Made by a program: the position numbers and the translations under genes. From Pedobacter alluvionis (lineage in GTDB: Bacteria; Bacteroidota; Bacteroidia; Sphingobacteriales; Sphingobacteriaceae), in assembly GCF_003664035.1 (NCBI RefSeq), contig NZ_RCCK01000011.1:682001-746000 (forward strand): a stretch of 64,000 nucleotides of DNA, written 5' to 3'. The notes beneath the pieces were generated by a model. The model was not told the DNA's origin and ran no database searches. It worked only from the letters and a program-made list of their open reading frames with translations. This document shows positions 48,401 to 54,971 of this stretch, in pieces. Numbering within the stretch: position 1 is the first letter of the stretch; each line of letters opens with the position of its first letter.

Positions 48401-49936
48401 TGATGACAAGCTTAAGCCTGTTGGCAATGTACTTCCTGCAGCCAGGGCATAAGTATAACCCGCTGTTCCACCTGTAGCTACATCTAATTGTTTAGCATAG
48501 GCAAAACCTGGAGTGGCATTTATTAATGTTGCCCCATTAAAAATAATTTGTGGATTTACGGTAATTACAACGGGTATTCTTGCCGATTCGGTTGTACAGC
48601 CTACTCTTCCTGCAGCAACATAATAAGTTTTAGTAGCCGTTAATGCTGGTGTAGTAAAAGTACCATTAAAAGCAACTGTTTGTAACGCTGTTCCTCCTTC
48701 TATTGCTTCATACCATCTTAATTCGTTGGCATTTGGAGTAGTAGCATTTAAAGCTACTGTAGTATTATAACATGCAGCAATTGCTGTACTTGCTGGCGTT
48801 GGCCTGCCCGCAGAGCGAATTACCCCATAAACATTGATGGTTTGTGTAAGGTTTAGCGCAACTACAGATCCCAATGTAACCTTCACCCTGTCGTACACTA
48901 CATTTGTACCTGGAGAAAAAGGTATCGATACTGGTTGCCCGCTATTTAGTAAGCCTAATAAATCCAGATTTAAAGTAGTTGGGAATGAGCCTGTATATAC
49001 CTGGGTACTGCCATTATATGCGGTTATAGAAATATTTTGTAAAAGACCTGCCGTTAGTAATGCAGGAGAAGCGCTAAGTCGCAGGTTTATATCTTCACCA
49101 GGATTTGATGCTGTTGCAAAATAGAAATTTTGGCTAATGGATGATCCCACGCCAAGTACACCTAAACTGAGTTGAGAAAAATTATTTGGATCTGAATCTA
49201 TTGCCCTTTCACTATTTGTTACGCCAGAACTTCCCAGCTGTAAGGCATCAAGCGTAATCCCTGTTCCTTCATAACCGGTAGCAAATGCCTGGGCACAAGG
49301 ATCAGTACCAGAAGTATAAAAAGAATAATAAACCTTTGTACTATTAGCAACTGAAACCAAAAGTGCATTGGTTACATCTTTTATAAATACCCTATCATAA
49401 GCCTGTGTGGGAGTTATTGCGATATAAAAAAAACCATTTGCATCTTTTACCAAACGCAGGTTATCTGAAGAAAATCCATTAACACTGTTACCGCCGATTG
49501 GGGGAACTGCAGAAGCACCGTTTCTGGCGCCCACCTGAAATGAATGGTTTCCAAGAACTACCGTTCCGCCTACATTAGCCAGTAAAGTTCCTAAACTTCC
49601 CCCTAATAAACTGTTCAGTACATCTCCGTCAAAATCTATTCTGATATAAGATGTTACTCCTCCAGCTACAGCTGCCGGATATTTTAATTCCAGTTCGCCA
49701 CTATAAGAGCCTATACCAACGGCAATTCCGCCATACGAATTAACCGTAGCAAACGTATTGTCGTTTAAAGTTGCATTTAACGCATTGTCCACTCTGCTCT
49801 GAGCAGATACGGTATTTGCAAAAATTTTAGTTTGAGCATACGATTTGGCGGAGAAGAGCGTTAATAGGGTGATGAATGCAACACAAGTATTGCGAATTAT
49901 CCCTAGTCGGGATGAGAAAGTACGGGTTTTCATCAT
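36476..49936 (-). CDS. Giant repetitive surface adhesin with type IX (type B) sorting domain
   Basis: A 4486-residue secreted protein, over 13 kb without a break. The signal peptide is about 1-35 (ending KSYAQ). The mature chain is built of Ig-like modules. There are two blocks of five putative-Ig (He_PIG) repeats each (about 460-900 and 1305-1740; LPPGLSFNP-TREITGTPT type). Ig_7-type modules (YYVEA endings) and paired beta-sandwich segments with repeated GINGICLLC come between. Then follow 11 tandem 89/90-residue Ig-like repeats (about 3050-4045; VFTWYSDAALT, YYVTVKGDNKCEN). A fibronectin type III domain (about 4310-4395) and the CHU_C sorting domain (IPNAFTPNNDGKNDIF, WDGTFKGV) end it. It should be exported by the type IX system and bound by the downstream SprF-like protein. 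The first of two Met codons is used. Confidence 0.93.
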   Translation of the reverse strand: MMKTRTFSSRLGIIRNTCVAFITLLTLFSAKSYAQTKIFANTVSAQSRVDNALNATLNDNTFATVNSYGGIAVGIGSYSGELELKYPAAVAGGVTSYIRIDFDGDVLNSLLGGSLGTLLANVGGTVVLGNHSFQVGARNGASAVPPIGGNSVNGFSSDNLRLVKDANGFFYIAITPTQAYDRVFIKDVTNALLVSVANSTKVYYSFYTSGTDPCAQAFATGYEGTGITLDALQLGSSGVTNSERAIDSDPNNFSQLSLGVLGVGSSISQNFYFATASNPGEDINLRLSASPALLTAGLLQNISITAYNGSTQVYTGSFPTTLNLDLLGLLNSGQPVSIPFSPGTNVVYDRVKVTLGSVVALNLTQTINVYGVIRSAGRPTPASTAIAACYNTTVALNATTPNANELRWYEAIEGGTALQTVAFNGTFTTPALTATKTYYVAAGRVGCTTESARIPVVITVNPQIIFNGATLINATPGFAYAKQLDVATGGTAGYTYALAAGSTLPTGLSLSSAGVITGTSTVANAYTFSVVATDAKGCKATANYNLTVTAALVLTPGALPDGLTGTVYPTQTIPAATGGTGPYTYTATGIPPGLTFNPTTREITGTPSQPGIYTIPVTVVDANGNTITSSYTIKITDPLLLPAATLADGTTGTVYTTQIIPGATGGTTPYTYSATGVPPGLTFNPSTRAITGTPTTPGTYTVPVTVTDADGKTVTTNYSVIINNPLVLPAATLPDGTEGTTYATQVLPAATGGVGPYTYVGANLPAGLSFNPATREITGTPTQAGNYVIGVTVTDSQGKTASNTYPIKVNGTLTLPTKTLPNGIVGTSYLPQTLPAVTGGASPYTYAATNLPPGLSFNPTTREITGTPTQGGTYNVALTATDANNNKATTTYAITVTVNAPLVASATVCTGSTATLTVSNLQAGVTYNWYASTGSTPLVTGNNGTFVTPAVSSATVFYVEAVSGTAISSRTSVTVSVNPPATLATVTTNNQVINSGQTTTLTAIADAGNTIAWFDAPSAGTQVGTGTSFTTPALSATKTYYIETTSNNGCKSASRVPVTVTVINGGGATACNAANNQNTGINGICLLCAINGAGNSTDANANNFTRISLAVGVTATGYQQLIFPSTGVATDSIRLDLALPTGLADVGLLNNVTITVLNGTTVVKTVQLDGALLSLQLLSGNRFAATVLAGGAYDRVQVSFGALVSALTSLDIYGATVVYPNPTFIAGAQSICSGSTATLSATANGGTTLTWFDAPTGGTQVGTGANFTTPALTTTTTYYVQVTKGTCSNTTRVPVVITVNPAIVFAGTTLTNATIASPYSKQLPVASGGTPGYTYALAAGSTLPAGLTLSPSGLISGTPTATGNPTFDVVVTDTKACSTTATFTLTVTPALALAPGALPNGVTGAPYTTNGIPAATGGTGPYSYTATALPPGLTFNPVTREITGTPNQIGTFTIPVTVTDANGNTITANYTLKVTDPLVLPAATLANGTTGTVYPIQTIPSATGGSTPYTYAATGLPPGLAFNPATREITGTPTQSGTFTVPVTVTDADGKTTTNNYTIVVVDPLLLPAATLPDGTEGTVYATQTLPSATGGVGPYTYVASNLPAGLTFNPATRAVSGTPTQAGNYSISLTVTDSEGRTASNTYALKVIGLLTLPGATLPNGIVGTPYPTQTLPAVTGGTAPYTYLASNLPPGLSFNTATREITGTPTLGGTFSISLTATDANGNKATTTYSLTVTVDAPVVAAATVCAGSPATLSVSNLQAGVTYNWYASTGSTPLFTNNTGVFVTPAVTAPTVFYVEAVSGTAVSSRTAVNVSVNPPATAATVTTNNQVINAGQSTTLLATADAGNTIQWYDAATGGTQVGAGTSFTTPILSATTTYYVETTNASGCKSASRVPVTVTVLNNGGGTACNTANSQNTGINGICLLCGITGAGNSTDADPSNFTRISLSVGVGSSGYQQLIFPNAGTATDSIRLDLALPGGLLDLTALGNVTVNVLNGSTVVRSVQLNSSLLNLQLLSGSRFAATILAGGVYDRVQVSFGALVSALTSLDIYGATVIYPNPTVTAGAQTICAGSTATLTATANGGTTLAWYNAATGGTQLATGETFTTSALTATTTYYIQVSKAGCPNTTRVPVTVTVTPALPTPVLATIANVCEGSSATLSVANPDAAVTYKWYDAAVGGNLVFTGAVFQTPALTAATTYHVEASQGNCTSAARAAAAVSVNPRPVLPVVTANSSTVGAGQTAILMASSADPTNTFNWYNSNTSTIPVYVGATYVTPPLFATTTYYVESVSTNGCTSASRVQVTITVDGNGSPNPVPCEAATTQVGGVTGVALLSGVFNPTLAIDNDTQTASSLVMPVGALGASVYQRVGFGSLSTVGDTVRVLVSSPGKLLSLSLLGNASITTYVGTNSNGDSRLLNNNLLNVQLLSGNTQALITFVPTNVFDGVEVRLNSGVLGALTSINLNYAQRILLAPTVTAANVTACLGSTAQLQVSNPSAGLTYRWYDATGTYLSGKDGVIFTTPVLTGDTKFYVAAVSATGCVSYKTVVNVTTNPAPVTPDLLSASVNTCPNTSATFQVKDPIAGTTYNWYDAAVGGNLVFTGDNFTTPLITANTSYFVAAVNGCGSSSARTEGKVILGTIDVPVITPPSITISEGAVAVLKATSGTAGATINWYTTANGTVPVHTGETYVTPQLSATTTYYVEATIPGGCTATSRATVTVTVIPNGTPVTTPCGAAIATVASGVTGAAVLAGVFNPTFAVDNDINTGSSLVIPVGLLGASVYHQVGFTGLSNVGDTLRVKITTPGTLLSAGVLNNLTVTTFQGTTSNNDAVSIANPLISLKLLSGGTSAILTFVPTSKFDGAELRLSSGLLGALTSVNLDYAQRVITTPTVNAVTASACQGSSATLSVQNPQAGVVYKWYLGSTYQTGKDGATFTTDPALTAGTYTYSVTATANGCETPGTKVTVTILTPPVAPIPSTNNPATTCIGSPATLSVQAVTGVTYNWYDAAVAGNMLVTNNSSFTTSTSLAAGTYDYYIEAVSGAGCSNATRAKISITVNPSAVAADLTVTGTTSLCASGIAVLTAASTTVTSPVFTWYSDAALTQVAFVGAVFNTPAISVTTKYYVTVSGTNKCANTAGNAKEVTITVSPVATLADINLSGTSTICGGASVTLNATSTTVTNPVFTWYSDAALTTVAFTGASFVTPTLNATTTYYVTVKGDNKCENTAATAKPITITVNPAATDADIAINGITSICKGSTATLSASTTTVINPVFTWYSNAALTTVAYVGASFTTPALNANTTYYVTVKGDNKCENSPANAKIVTVTVKDFATAADIAVSNAQICSGSAVMLMASSTTVTQPVFTWYSDASLTSAVFTGPTFTATGLTATTTYYVTVKGTNKCENSAADAKAVTVTVNPLATTTDIILSGSTSVCAGSSAVLNATSPTVTNPVFTWYSDAALTNVSFIGATYSTPALTSTTTYYVTVKGDNKCENAPGNARVITITVNPVATASDITADDAAICSGSATTLVASTTTVTNPVFTWYSDAGLTSVAYVGTSFVTPVLTATTKYYVTVKGDNKCENSGITAKVVTVNVNQSATAADITLSTPALVCGSGTAVINASSTTVTNPIFTWYNDASLTSVAFTGPIFTTPALTTTTTYYVTVKGTNRCENVAANAAAVTIKVNPIAVASDVMVSGSSNICGGSAAVLTASSTTVTNPVFTWYTNATLTDVAYIGAVFNTPALTANTTYYVTVKGDNKCENSTATAKSVNIVVNPVASATDVTAADATICAGSSASLVAGTTTVTNPVFTWYSDAALTTPVFTGASFNTPALTATTKYYLTVKGDNRCESSAANAKVVTVNVNAVATTADITLSTPASVCGSGTAVINASSATVTNPVFTWYNDASLTSVAFTGPIFTMPVLTTTTTYYVTVKGDNKCENTAANAKTVTITVNPIAAATDIAVNGSTSICASSAATLAATSTTVTNPIFTWYSDAALNTVVFTGPVFTTPVLAASTTYYVTVKGDNKCENTAATARAVAITVNALPNSPVVSAPNGGICSGDGATLTIANAEAGVTYEWYDEAVGGNLLFTGTTFNVTALAATTDYYISANGTGGCNNNGGRVKVTVAVNIKPTIPTVASASVNVCIGSSATLTVTSPQTGVMYNWYTAAVGGTLAGTGVNFTTPAVNANITYYVEGANGACISSSRTPVNVIALPVPVAPASVTAANGTLCSGSSTILTVNNPVTGLVYRWYAASSGGAVLAEGITFTPPNLSATTIYYVEAVAVGGCASPARTAVTVTVLPVLDKPVVVVQSTTSNSVTFAWAAVAGATAYQVSLDNGLTWINPTGGATGTTYLVSGLKPDQNVSILVRAKGQTECETSQNGSATGKAANPFEDQVYIPNAFTPNNDGKNDIFLIYGNTISSAKMNIYTQWGQLIFQSDNVANGWDGTFKGVNQPIGVYVYMVDITFTNGTTSMRKGTVTLIR
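37800..40790 (-). repeat. Array of 11 tandem 267/270-bp Ig-like repeats inside the adhesin gene
   Basis: The CENK-coding text (CATTTATTATC on the plus strand) recurs at 37851, 38121, 38391, 38658, 38928, 39198, 39465, 39735, 40002, 40272 and 40542. Spacings are 270 or 267 bp, so all units keep frame. A second-order pattern of 807 bp is also present: units starting at 38391-38928 resemble those at 39198-39735 more than their neighbours. Confidence 0.9.
43540..48570 (-). repeat. 2517-bp super-repeat within the adhesin gene (two copies)
   Basis: A composite module of five He_PIG repeats, two Ig-like modules, the NTGINGICLLC beta-sandwich and a further Ig-like module occurs twice in direct order. 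The GINGIC codons lie at 46691 and 44174, exactly 2517 bp (839 codons) apart. A second module pair at about 41280-43020 (GVFNPTLAIDND / GVFNPTFAVDND) repeats with a 1245-bp period. Confidence 0.85.
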
Positions 49937-50181
49937 GTCAGGCGTTATTTTGGAAGGCTTACTATGTACTAATACTATAGTTTGGTAAATTTTTTATCAA
50001 GTGACATTATATTATCATGACAAATCTAAATCTAGAATAGCTACCTATCCTATCCATTACTATTCATTTTTATCTTGTCGCATTTCATTCATTTTATTCA
50101 TACAAGGCTTTCTGAGTGAATGGATTTCTTCAATTGTGAAATTATGATGACATTAGCTGAAGTCATCCCATCTGTTAATTA
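49937..50181. other. Divergent promoter region of the adhesin operon and the ATPase gene
   Basis: 245 bp, AT-rich, between divergent starts. No confident promoter box was found. A CTACCTATCCTATCC-like stretch and several TTCATT repeats lie at 50041-50100. Confidence 0.4.
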
Positions 50182-52773
50182 ATGAACGCTAACGACCTCC
50201 TTATCGAACTCCGGAAGTTTGTCCTTTTAAAATCAGGTTTGAGAAATATCGACCCGGCTCATTGTAAAATTATTTCTGAGTATGTATATCAGGAAACCAA
50301 AAACTACGTAAGTGAAACGACGATCAAACGATTCTTTGGCTTTGCGAACACATTACATAAATTCTCGTTATTTACTTTAAATAGCTTGTCGCAGTATATA
50401 GGTTATAACGATTGGGACTCCTTTTGTAAGGATAAGAAAAACCAAACCACCTCTGTTCAAAGTATCTGGCAGGATTTAAAGCTAAAAGCACATGCCATTA
50501 CAGAAGTATCGTTAATTGCTAAAAAAAATAACTCAGGTGTGCCATTTAATACTACCGCGAATAGAAGTTTTTTTTATCCTGACTTTGACTATTTCTTGAA
50601 AAACAATTACCAGTTTACAACCGTAAGTGCCCAACCGGGTCAGGGGAAATCGATACTACTTGCACACATGGTAGAGCATTTTTTCTTTTCAGAAAATGCC
50701 CTTTATAAAAACGATATTGTCTTACTAATTAACTCTGCGAGCCTTAATACCATTATTCAAAATGGAGGTAATTTAAAAGAGTGGTTTTTAAAAGAATTTA
50801 AATTTGGAAACCTTAGCGAATTAATCAGTTTTTTTAAAAAAAATCCTGAAAAGAGGGAAGGCCGTTTTATTATTATTGTTGACGGTATTGATGGACATTT
50901 AGCCAGAAGTCATCATTTTAAAGCATTTATAGACTTCTTATATAGCATAGAAGAAAATAATTTTGTTAAGCTCATATTTGGATTGCGAACTGATAGCTGG
51001 ATTAATCTTCAGCCTGCTATTTATGGTTCTGCATCTTTAACTAAGGCCTGGTATATGGGCTTATTTTATGATGAAGACACCCTAAGTAATGTACCATCGT
51101 TAAATGTTGAGGAAGTACTCTACACCTTAAGCCAAATAGAAAATAGGATTATCAACCGGGCAGACGTAAGTTTGCCTCTGTTAAACCAGTTTAAAACACC
51201 ATTCTGGTTACAGGTGTATTTTAAACTCAAAGATGAGCAACAGCACCTTGAGCTGAATAACCCCTTGTTATGTTATGAATTAATTAGTTATTTTTTAGAG
51301 AGGCGCGTATTTATGGCAAAAAAAAGCACCGAAAAAATATTTCTCCTCAAAAAAATAAGCGATTCCATTTCAGAAGGAAATAAGAAATTAAGGGTTTCTA
51401 AAGAAGAAATTCTGAGCTACATCAATTGTTATCCCGATGCATACGAAGAACTTTTAAATGCTGGCATTATCATCGAGGAAAAAAGGTTAAGCACAACCAT
51501 TCCTACAGAAATTGTCCGCTTTTTAAACGACGATATTTATACCTATTTCCTATTTATACAGATTACCGATAAATTTGAATATAAACCAGGTAAACCATTT
51601 TTCGAACACATCTTAAACAGTTTCCCTGGTCAAAATTCCCAAAGAGATCATATCCTTAACTGGTCGATCAGATTCGCTATCAACCGTAACGAAATTGCTG
51701 CTTTAAAGAACATCTTTAAACTGCCATTTTCTAACCGTGAAAAAAACAGTGCTTTTGATTTTATTTGCTCTGTATCGAAATACGAACTCAGCAAACCCAA
51801 TTCTACCTTTAATAAGTTGAGCATTGGTACCGATTTTATCGACCTTATGACTACAGGGCGAACCATGGGCAACCTGTATAAAGAAACCATCAAAAACATC
51901 TCGGAAAATGTACTGAATGAAGACATTCAGATTATGCTGCATGTAATAGAATGCAACATTAATCTTATTGATGTAGATAAAGTTGCTTTAGCCAATACCA
52001 TGCAGCTGTTAAAGAGAAATTATAAAAGATTAAATGAACTGTTTCCGATTAATCCTTACGATTTAATCCTTTATTTTTATAATAACCTGATTAATAAACC
52101 TAAAGAGAGCAAAAGCCTCGAAGATAAAATTGTAAAACTTTGCCAGGAGATAGATCAAAGTAAACCACGGAGAAATGAAGAGATCACCTCTGCCGAAATA
52201 CTCTCCTACAGATTGGTATTGAATGCCTTATTTTCTCAGAAAAATTACGCAGGATGCCACCGTTTTGTTATGGCCATATTGAGTAAATACCCCAATATTT
52301 TTTACGTAAGATATTCGGTATTTTCTCCTTTTTTATTGCTTCATTTAGGGCAAACTTACATCAAGCTCAACTATTTTAAAAAAGCGCAGCGCATTATGCA
52401 ATTCGTAGATAAAATCATCAGTAGCGATTATACCTATTACACTAACTTTATATTGGCCAGCTTTAATGTTTTTAAAGCCAGCTTTTATAATGCCACACAT
52501 CATTACGAACAAGCACTTATTGAAACAAATATCGGCTTGAGTATTACCCGAAAGAATAATTTTAAGATGTTAGAAATAACCTTACTATTAAGTAAGATCG
52601 ATACCCTAAAACATACCGAAGAATCGGAAGAGGTATCAAGTGTTATTAAAGAACTCCTGAACTTTTTAGCTACGCATAAACTCTCCATGCCTGATTATTC
52701 TAACCTAAGCAGTCATGAGTTCGATCATACCTTTAAGATTTTAAAATCTTACCGCAGGCACCAAAACCAATAA
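50182..52773 (+). CDS. Large P-loop (STAND/NACHT-like) ATPase of unknown role
   Basis: An 863-residue cytosolic protein without signal or membrane segments. The first 90 residues form a helical domain (ISEYVYQETKNYVSETTIKRFFGF) that could bind DNA or a partner. The ATPase has Walker A AQPGQGKS (about 151-158) and Walker B FIIIVDGIDG (about 231-240). The C-terminal half is helical and repeat-like, probably TPR (for example LLLHLGQTYIKLNYFKKAQRIMQFVDKI). This layout fits STAND signalling ATPases, but I cannot assign a named family. It is divergent to the adhesin operon and may control it. Defence-type roles are possible but not shown. Confidence 0.75.
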   Translation: MNANDLLIELRKFVLLKSGLRNIDPAHCKIISEYVYQETKNYVSETTIKRFFGFANTLHKFSLFTLNSLSQYIGYNDWDSFCKDKKNQTTSVQSIWQDLKLKAHAITEVSLIAKKNNSGVPFNTTANRSFFYPDFDYFLKNNYQFTTVSAQPGQGKSILLAHMVEHFFFSENALYKNDIVLLINSASLNTIIQNGGNLKEWFLKEFKFGNLSELISFFKKNPEKREGRFIIIVDGIDGHLARSHHFKAFIDFLYSIEENNFVKLIFGLRTDSWINLQPAIYGSASLTKAWYMGLFYDEDTLSNVPSLNVEEVLYTLSQIENRIINRADVSLPLLNQFKTPFWLQVYFKLKDEQQHLELNNPLLCYELISYFLERRVFMAKKSTEKIFLLKKISDSISEGNKKLRVSKEEILSYINCYPDAYEELLNAGIIIEEKRLSTTIPTEIVRFLNDDIYTYFLFIQITDKFEYKPGKPFFEHILNSFPGQNSQRDHILNWSIRFAINRNEIAALKNIFKLPFSNREKNSAFDFICSVSKYELSKPNSTFNKLSIGTDFIDLMTTGRTMGNLYKETIKNISENVLNEDIQIMLHVIECNINLIDVDKVALANTMQLLKRNYKRLNELFPINPYDLILYFYNNLINKPKESKSLEDKIVKLCQEIDQSKPRRNEEITSAEILSYRLVLNALFSQKNYAGCHRFVMAILSKYPNIFYVRYSVFSPFLLLHLGQTYIKLNYFKKAQRIMQFVDKIISSDYTYYTNFILASFNVFKASFYNATHHYEQALIETNIGLSITRKNNFKMLEITLLLSKIDTLKHTEESEEVSSVIKELLNFLATHKLSMPDYSNLSSHEFDHTFKILKSYRRHQNQ

Positions 52774-53232
52774 AAGGCTTTCTCCTCCAAAAACTATAAG
52801 TCTCTTTATTCCTAATTAAAAACTTTTTACGGTTTGGAGCGCAAGGCCTGTACAAAACACTAAATTTCTTCCCGTTTTTCGCGTTTACGCTTCGCTTCCT
52901 CGTACCTCGTTGCTGCAGGGTAAATGCTTCAACCGGGGCTAATGGGGCTAAGACAGTTTTTCATTTTTGAGGCTTTAGGGTGTACAAACCCTTGTGCCTA
53001 AACCCGACAGCAGCGAAAATACTTTTTGTTGCAGCAACCCTGAATCTGCTGTTATACTGAGGTACGAAGCATCTGTAACCTATGAACAGATGATTCGTAC
53101 CTCAGCATAACAGTGGCACAAAAAGATTGAAGTGAATGGTGGGACTGCAAAATGCCAGGAACTGCTGCACCTTCATTTCCTGACCATAAAAACATGATTA
53201 TTCTAATAGGTTCTTCATTAATTATTGTTATC
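52774..53232. other. Gene-free stretch rich in inverted repeats
   Basis: No supported gene. It holds a large hairpin (53049-53113) and text such as CGCTTCGCTTCCTCGTACCTCG near 52890 that partly repeats the hairpin arm (GAGGTACGAAG). AAACCCGACAGCAGCGAAAA-type text resembles repeats common in Pedobacter-like intergenic DNA. Confidence 0.55.
53049..53113. repeat. 65-bp imperfect inverted repeat (28-bp arms)
   Basis: The left arm is CTGTTATACTGAGGTACGAA plus 8 more bases. The right arm is its reverse complement with 2 mismatches in 28. The loop is AACCTATGA. There is no T-run after it, so it is unlikely to be a simple terminator. Confidence 0.85.
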
Positions 53233-54072
53233 TTATTTAATCAAATTATAAAGTTCATCCAGTTTTGGAGAAAGCACGATCTCTATCCTTCTGTTTTTGC
53301 TTCTTCCATCTGCATTTGCATTTGTACCCAAGGGTTGAAATTCACCTTTACCAGTAGCCGTCATCCTTACACTTTCTACTTTTTCGTTCTCTGTTAAATA
53401 ACGTACAACAGAAGTAGCCCTCAACACACTTAAATCCCAGTTGTCTTTAATCTGCCCCAGATTATTTATTTTCTGATTATCGGTATGTCCCTCAACTGCA
53501 ATGTTAATTTCAGGCTGCTGTTTTAATACATTGGCCAATTGCGTTAATGCCTGTTTACCTTTTTCATCAATGATGATACTTCCTGAAGGGAATAAAAGTT
53601 TATCGGTTAGCGAAACATATACCTTCCCATTTTTAATTTCAACAGTTAAACCGCTTTTGGTAAAACCCAATAGAGCCTGCTGTAGTTTCTCTTTGAGTGA
53701 GTTGGTGGCTTCATCACGTTTACGCAGCACCTCTTCCACTTCTTTTAAACGTTTCTCGCGGGCAGCTAAATCACCCGATAGCTTGGTGATCTCATTTGAA
53801 GAATTATTTTTAAGTTTTTTATAGTTCGCATCAACAGTGTTGTAATTACTTTGCAAATCGCGAAGCTCTTCAGCCATTAATGTAGTGTCCTTTTTCAATT
53901 TTGCTACTTCTTTTTCAAGGTTTTCGATTTTAATTAAACCTTCATTAAATGCGGTATAAAGAGAGTCTTTGGTTCCCAACAAAGCTTTATACTTTTTTGG
54001 AGATAATACAACACAAGAAGTTAGGGAAGAAAGAAAGAGGAGAACGGCAAAGGCAAGAAAGGTATTTTTCAT
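53233..54072 (-). CDS. OmpA-family peptidoglycan-associated lipoprotein
   Basis: A 279-residue lipoprotein (lipobox LTSC, Cys20). A long coiled coil (about 45-135, with NLEKEVAKLKKD and AAREKRLKEVEEVL) leads to a C-terminal OmpA domain with VEGHTDNQKIN and SKNRRIEIVLSPK. It probably tethers the outer membrane to peptidoglycan. It is similar in plan to the MotB/OmpA-type lipoproteins common in Bacteroidota. Confidence 0.92.
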   Translation of the reverse strand: MKNTFLAFAVLLFLSSLTSCVVLSPKKYKALLGTKDSLYTAFNEGLIKIENLEKEVAKLKKDTTLMAEELRDLQSNYNTVDANYKKLKNNSSNEITKLSGDLAAREKRLKEVEEVLRKRDEATNSLKEKLQQALLGFTKSGLTVEIKNGKVYVSLTDKLLFPSGSIIIDEKGKQALTQLANVLKQQPEINIAVEGHTDNQKINNLGQIKDNWDLSVLRATSVVRYLTENEKVESVRMTATGKGEFQPLGTNANADGRSKNRRIEIVLSPKLDELYNLIK

Positions 54073-54180
54073 GTTTAAAGTTTCAAGAGTTTAGTATATG
54101 GTATTCAGTAGTAAGTATTTAGTAGCAAGTATCAAGAAGGTATTCTGTTTGATCATTGCTAATTGGTTATTTTTAATTAG

Positions 54181-54843
54181 TTATTGTTCTATTGCGTTTC
54201 GTAAAAATGCAACTAATGGCTGTACTGTTTTAAAAGAACTTATCAACTTATTAACGAGGTTCGGTTTTAAAAATTCTTCATCATCGATTTTTGTGGTGGC
54301 TTCGAAGCTTTTCAGCTTTAAAAATTCGATGTTTGGATCTGCAGGATCATAGCCTTTAGGTGCATTTTTAAGTGCATTATCGACACCTAGTTTAAAGTTT
54401 TTCTTAAAATCCTTGCCGTTGATAATTTCTTTAAAATCGCCAATATTATAATCAATCTCCTGTCTGATCAATTTTAAATGCGATGCTTCAGGCATCCAGT
54501 ATCCACCGGCAATAAAGCTTTTTCCTGGCTGGATGTGCAGGTAATAACCCGGTTCGTTACCTCCTTTGCTTTTGGCCGAAAACCAGATACCAAAGTTATT
54601 TTTATAGGGATCTTTATTTTTGCTGAAACGCACATCGCGGTAAATGCGTAAGAGGCTTTTTTTAGGATCAGCATCTGCCGAAAGCAGTGGATCTACCTTG
54701 GCCAGCTCGGGAATTAATTTTGCTACAAGTTCGAGTACATCGGCTTTTGCAGCTTCATAAACATCTTTATTGGCAGCAAACCATTCGCGGTTGTTGTTTT
54801 CCGCAACATCTTTTATAAAGTTTAGGGTTTCTTTTTTTAACAT
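54181..54843 (-). CDS. DUF2461 (TIGR02453) family protein
   Basis: A 220-residue cytosolic protein. It has the recognisable DUF2461 pattern: FIKDVAENNNREWFAANKDVY near the start, IYRDVRFSKNKDPYKNNFG (about 67-85) and GYYLHIQPGKSFIAGGYW (about 97-116). The family is widespread and has no established biochemical role. It lies between two envelope-related genes but with its own spacing (over 100 bp each side). Confidence 0.9.
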   Translation of the reverse strand: MLKKETLNFIKDVAENNNREWFAANKDVYEAAKADVLELVAKLIPELAKVDPLLSADADPKKSLLRIYRDVRFSKNKDPYKNNFGIWFSAKSKGGNEPGYYLHIQPGKSFIAGGYWMPEASHLKLIRQEIDYNIGDFKEIINGKDFKKNFKLGVDNALKNAPKGYDPADPNIEFLKLKSFEATTKIDDEEFLKPNLVNKLISSFKTVQPLVAFLRNAIEQ

Positions 54844-54971
54844 TGCTAAAAATTGAAGATTATATTTAAAATGGCTGATCGTTCATGGTCAATAGGCTAA
54901 ATGTCCATCAAATATTTTCAACAGTCAACATTTACCTAATGACTTCGGAATCCCGACCTCTGACTCCCTAC

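Noticed and set aside
36476-49936. Many plus-strand ORFs of 60-110 residues inside the adhesin gene
   Set aside because: They recur with the repeat period and share text such as ASLYQVNTGLVTV, as expected from antisense reading of low-complexity Ig-like repeats.
53152-53397. 81-residue plus-strand ORF
   Set aside because: It overlaps the conserved OmpA domain of the minus-strand gene.
54098-54352. 84-residue plus-strand ORF
   Set aside because: It lies mostly antisense to the conserved DUF2461 gene.
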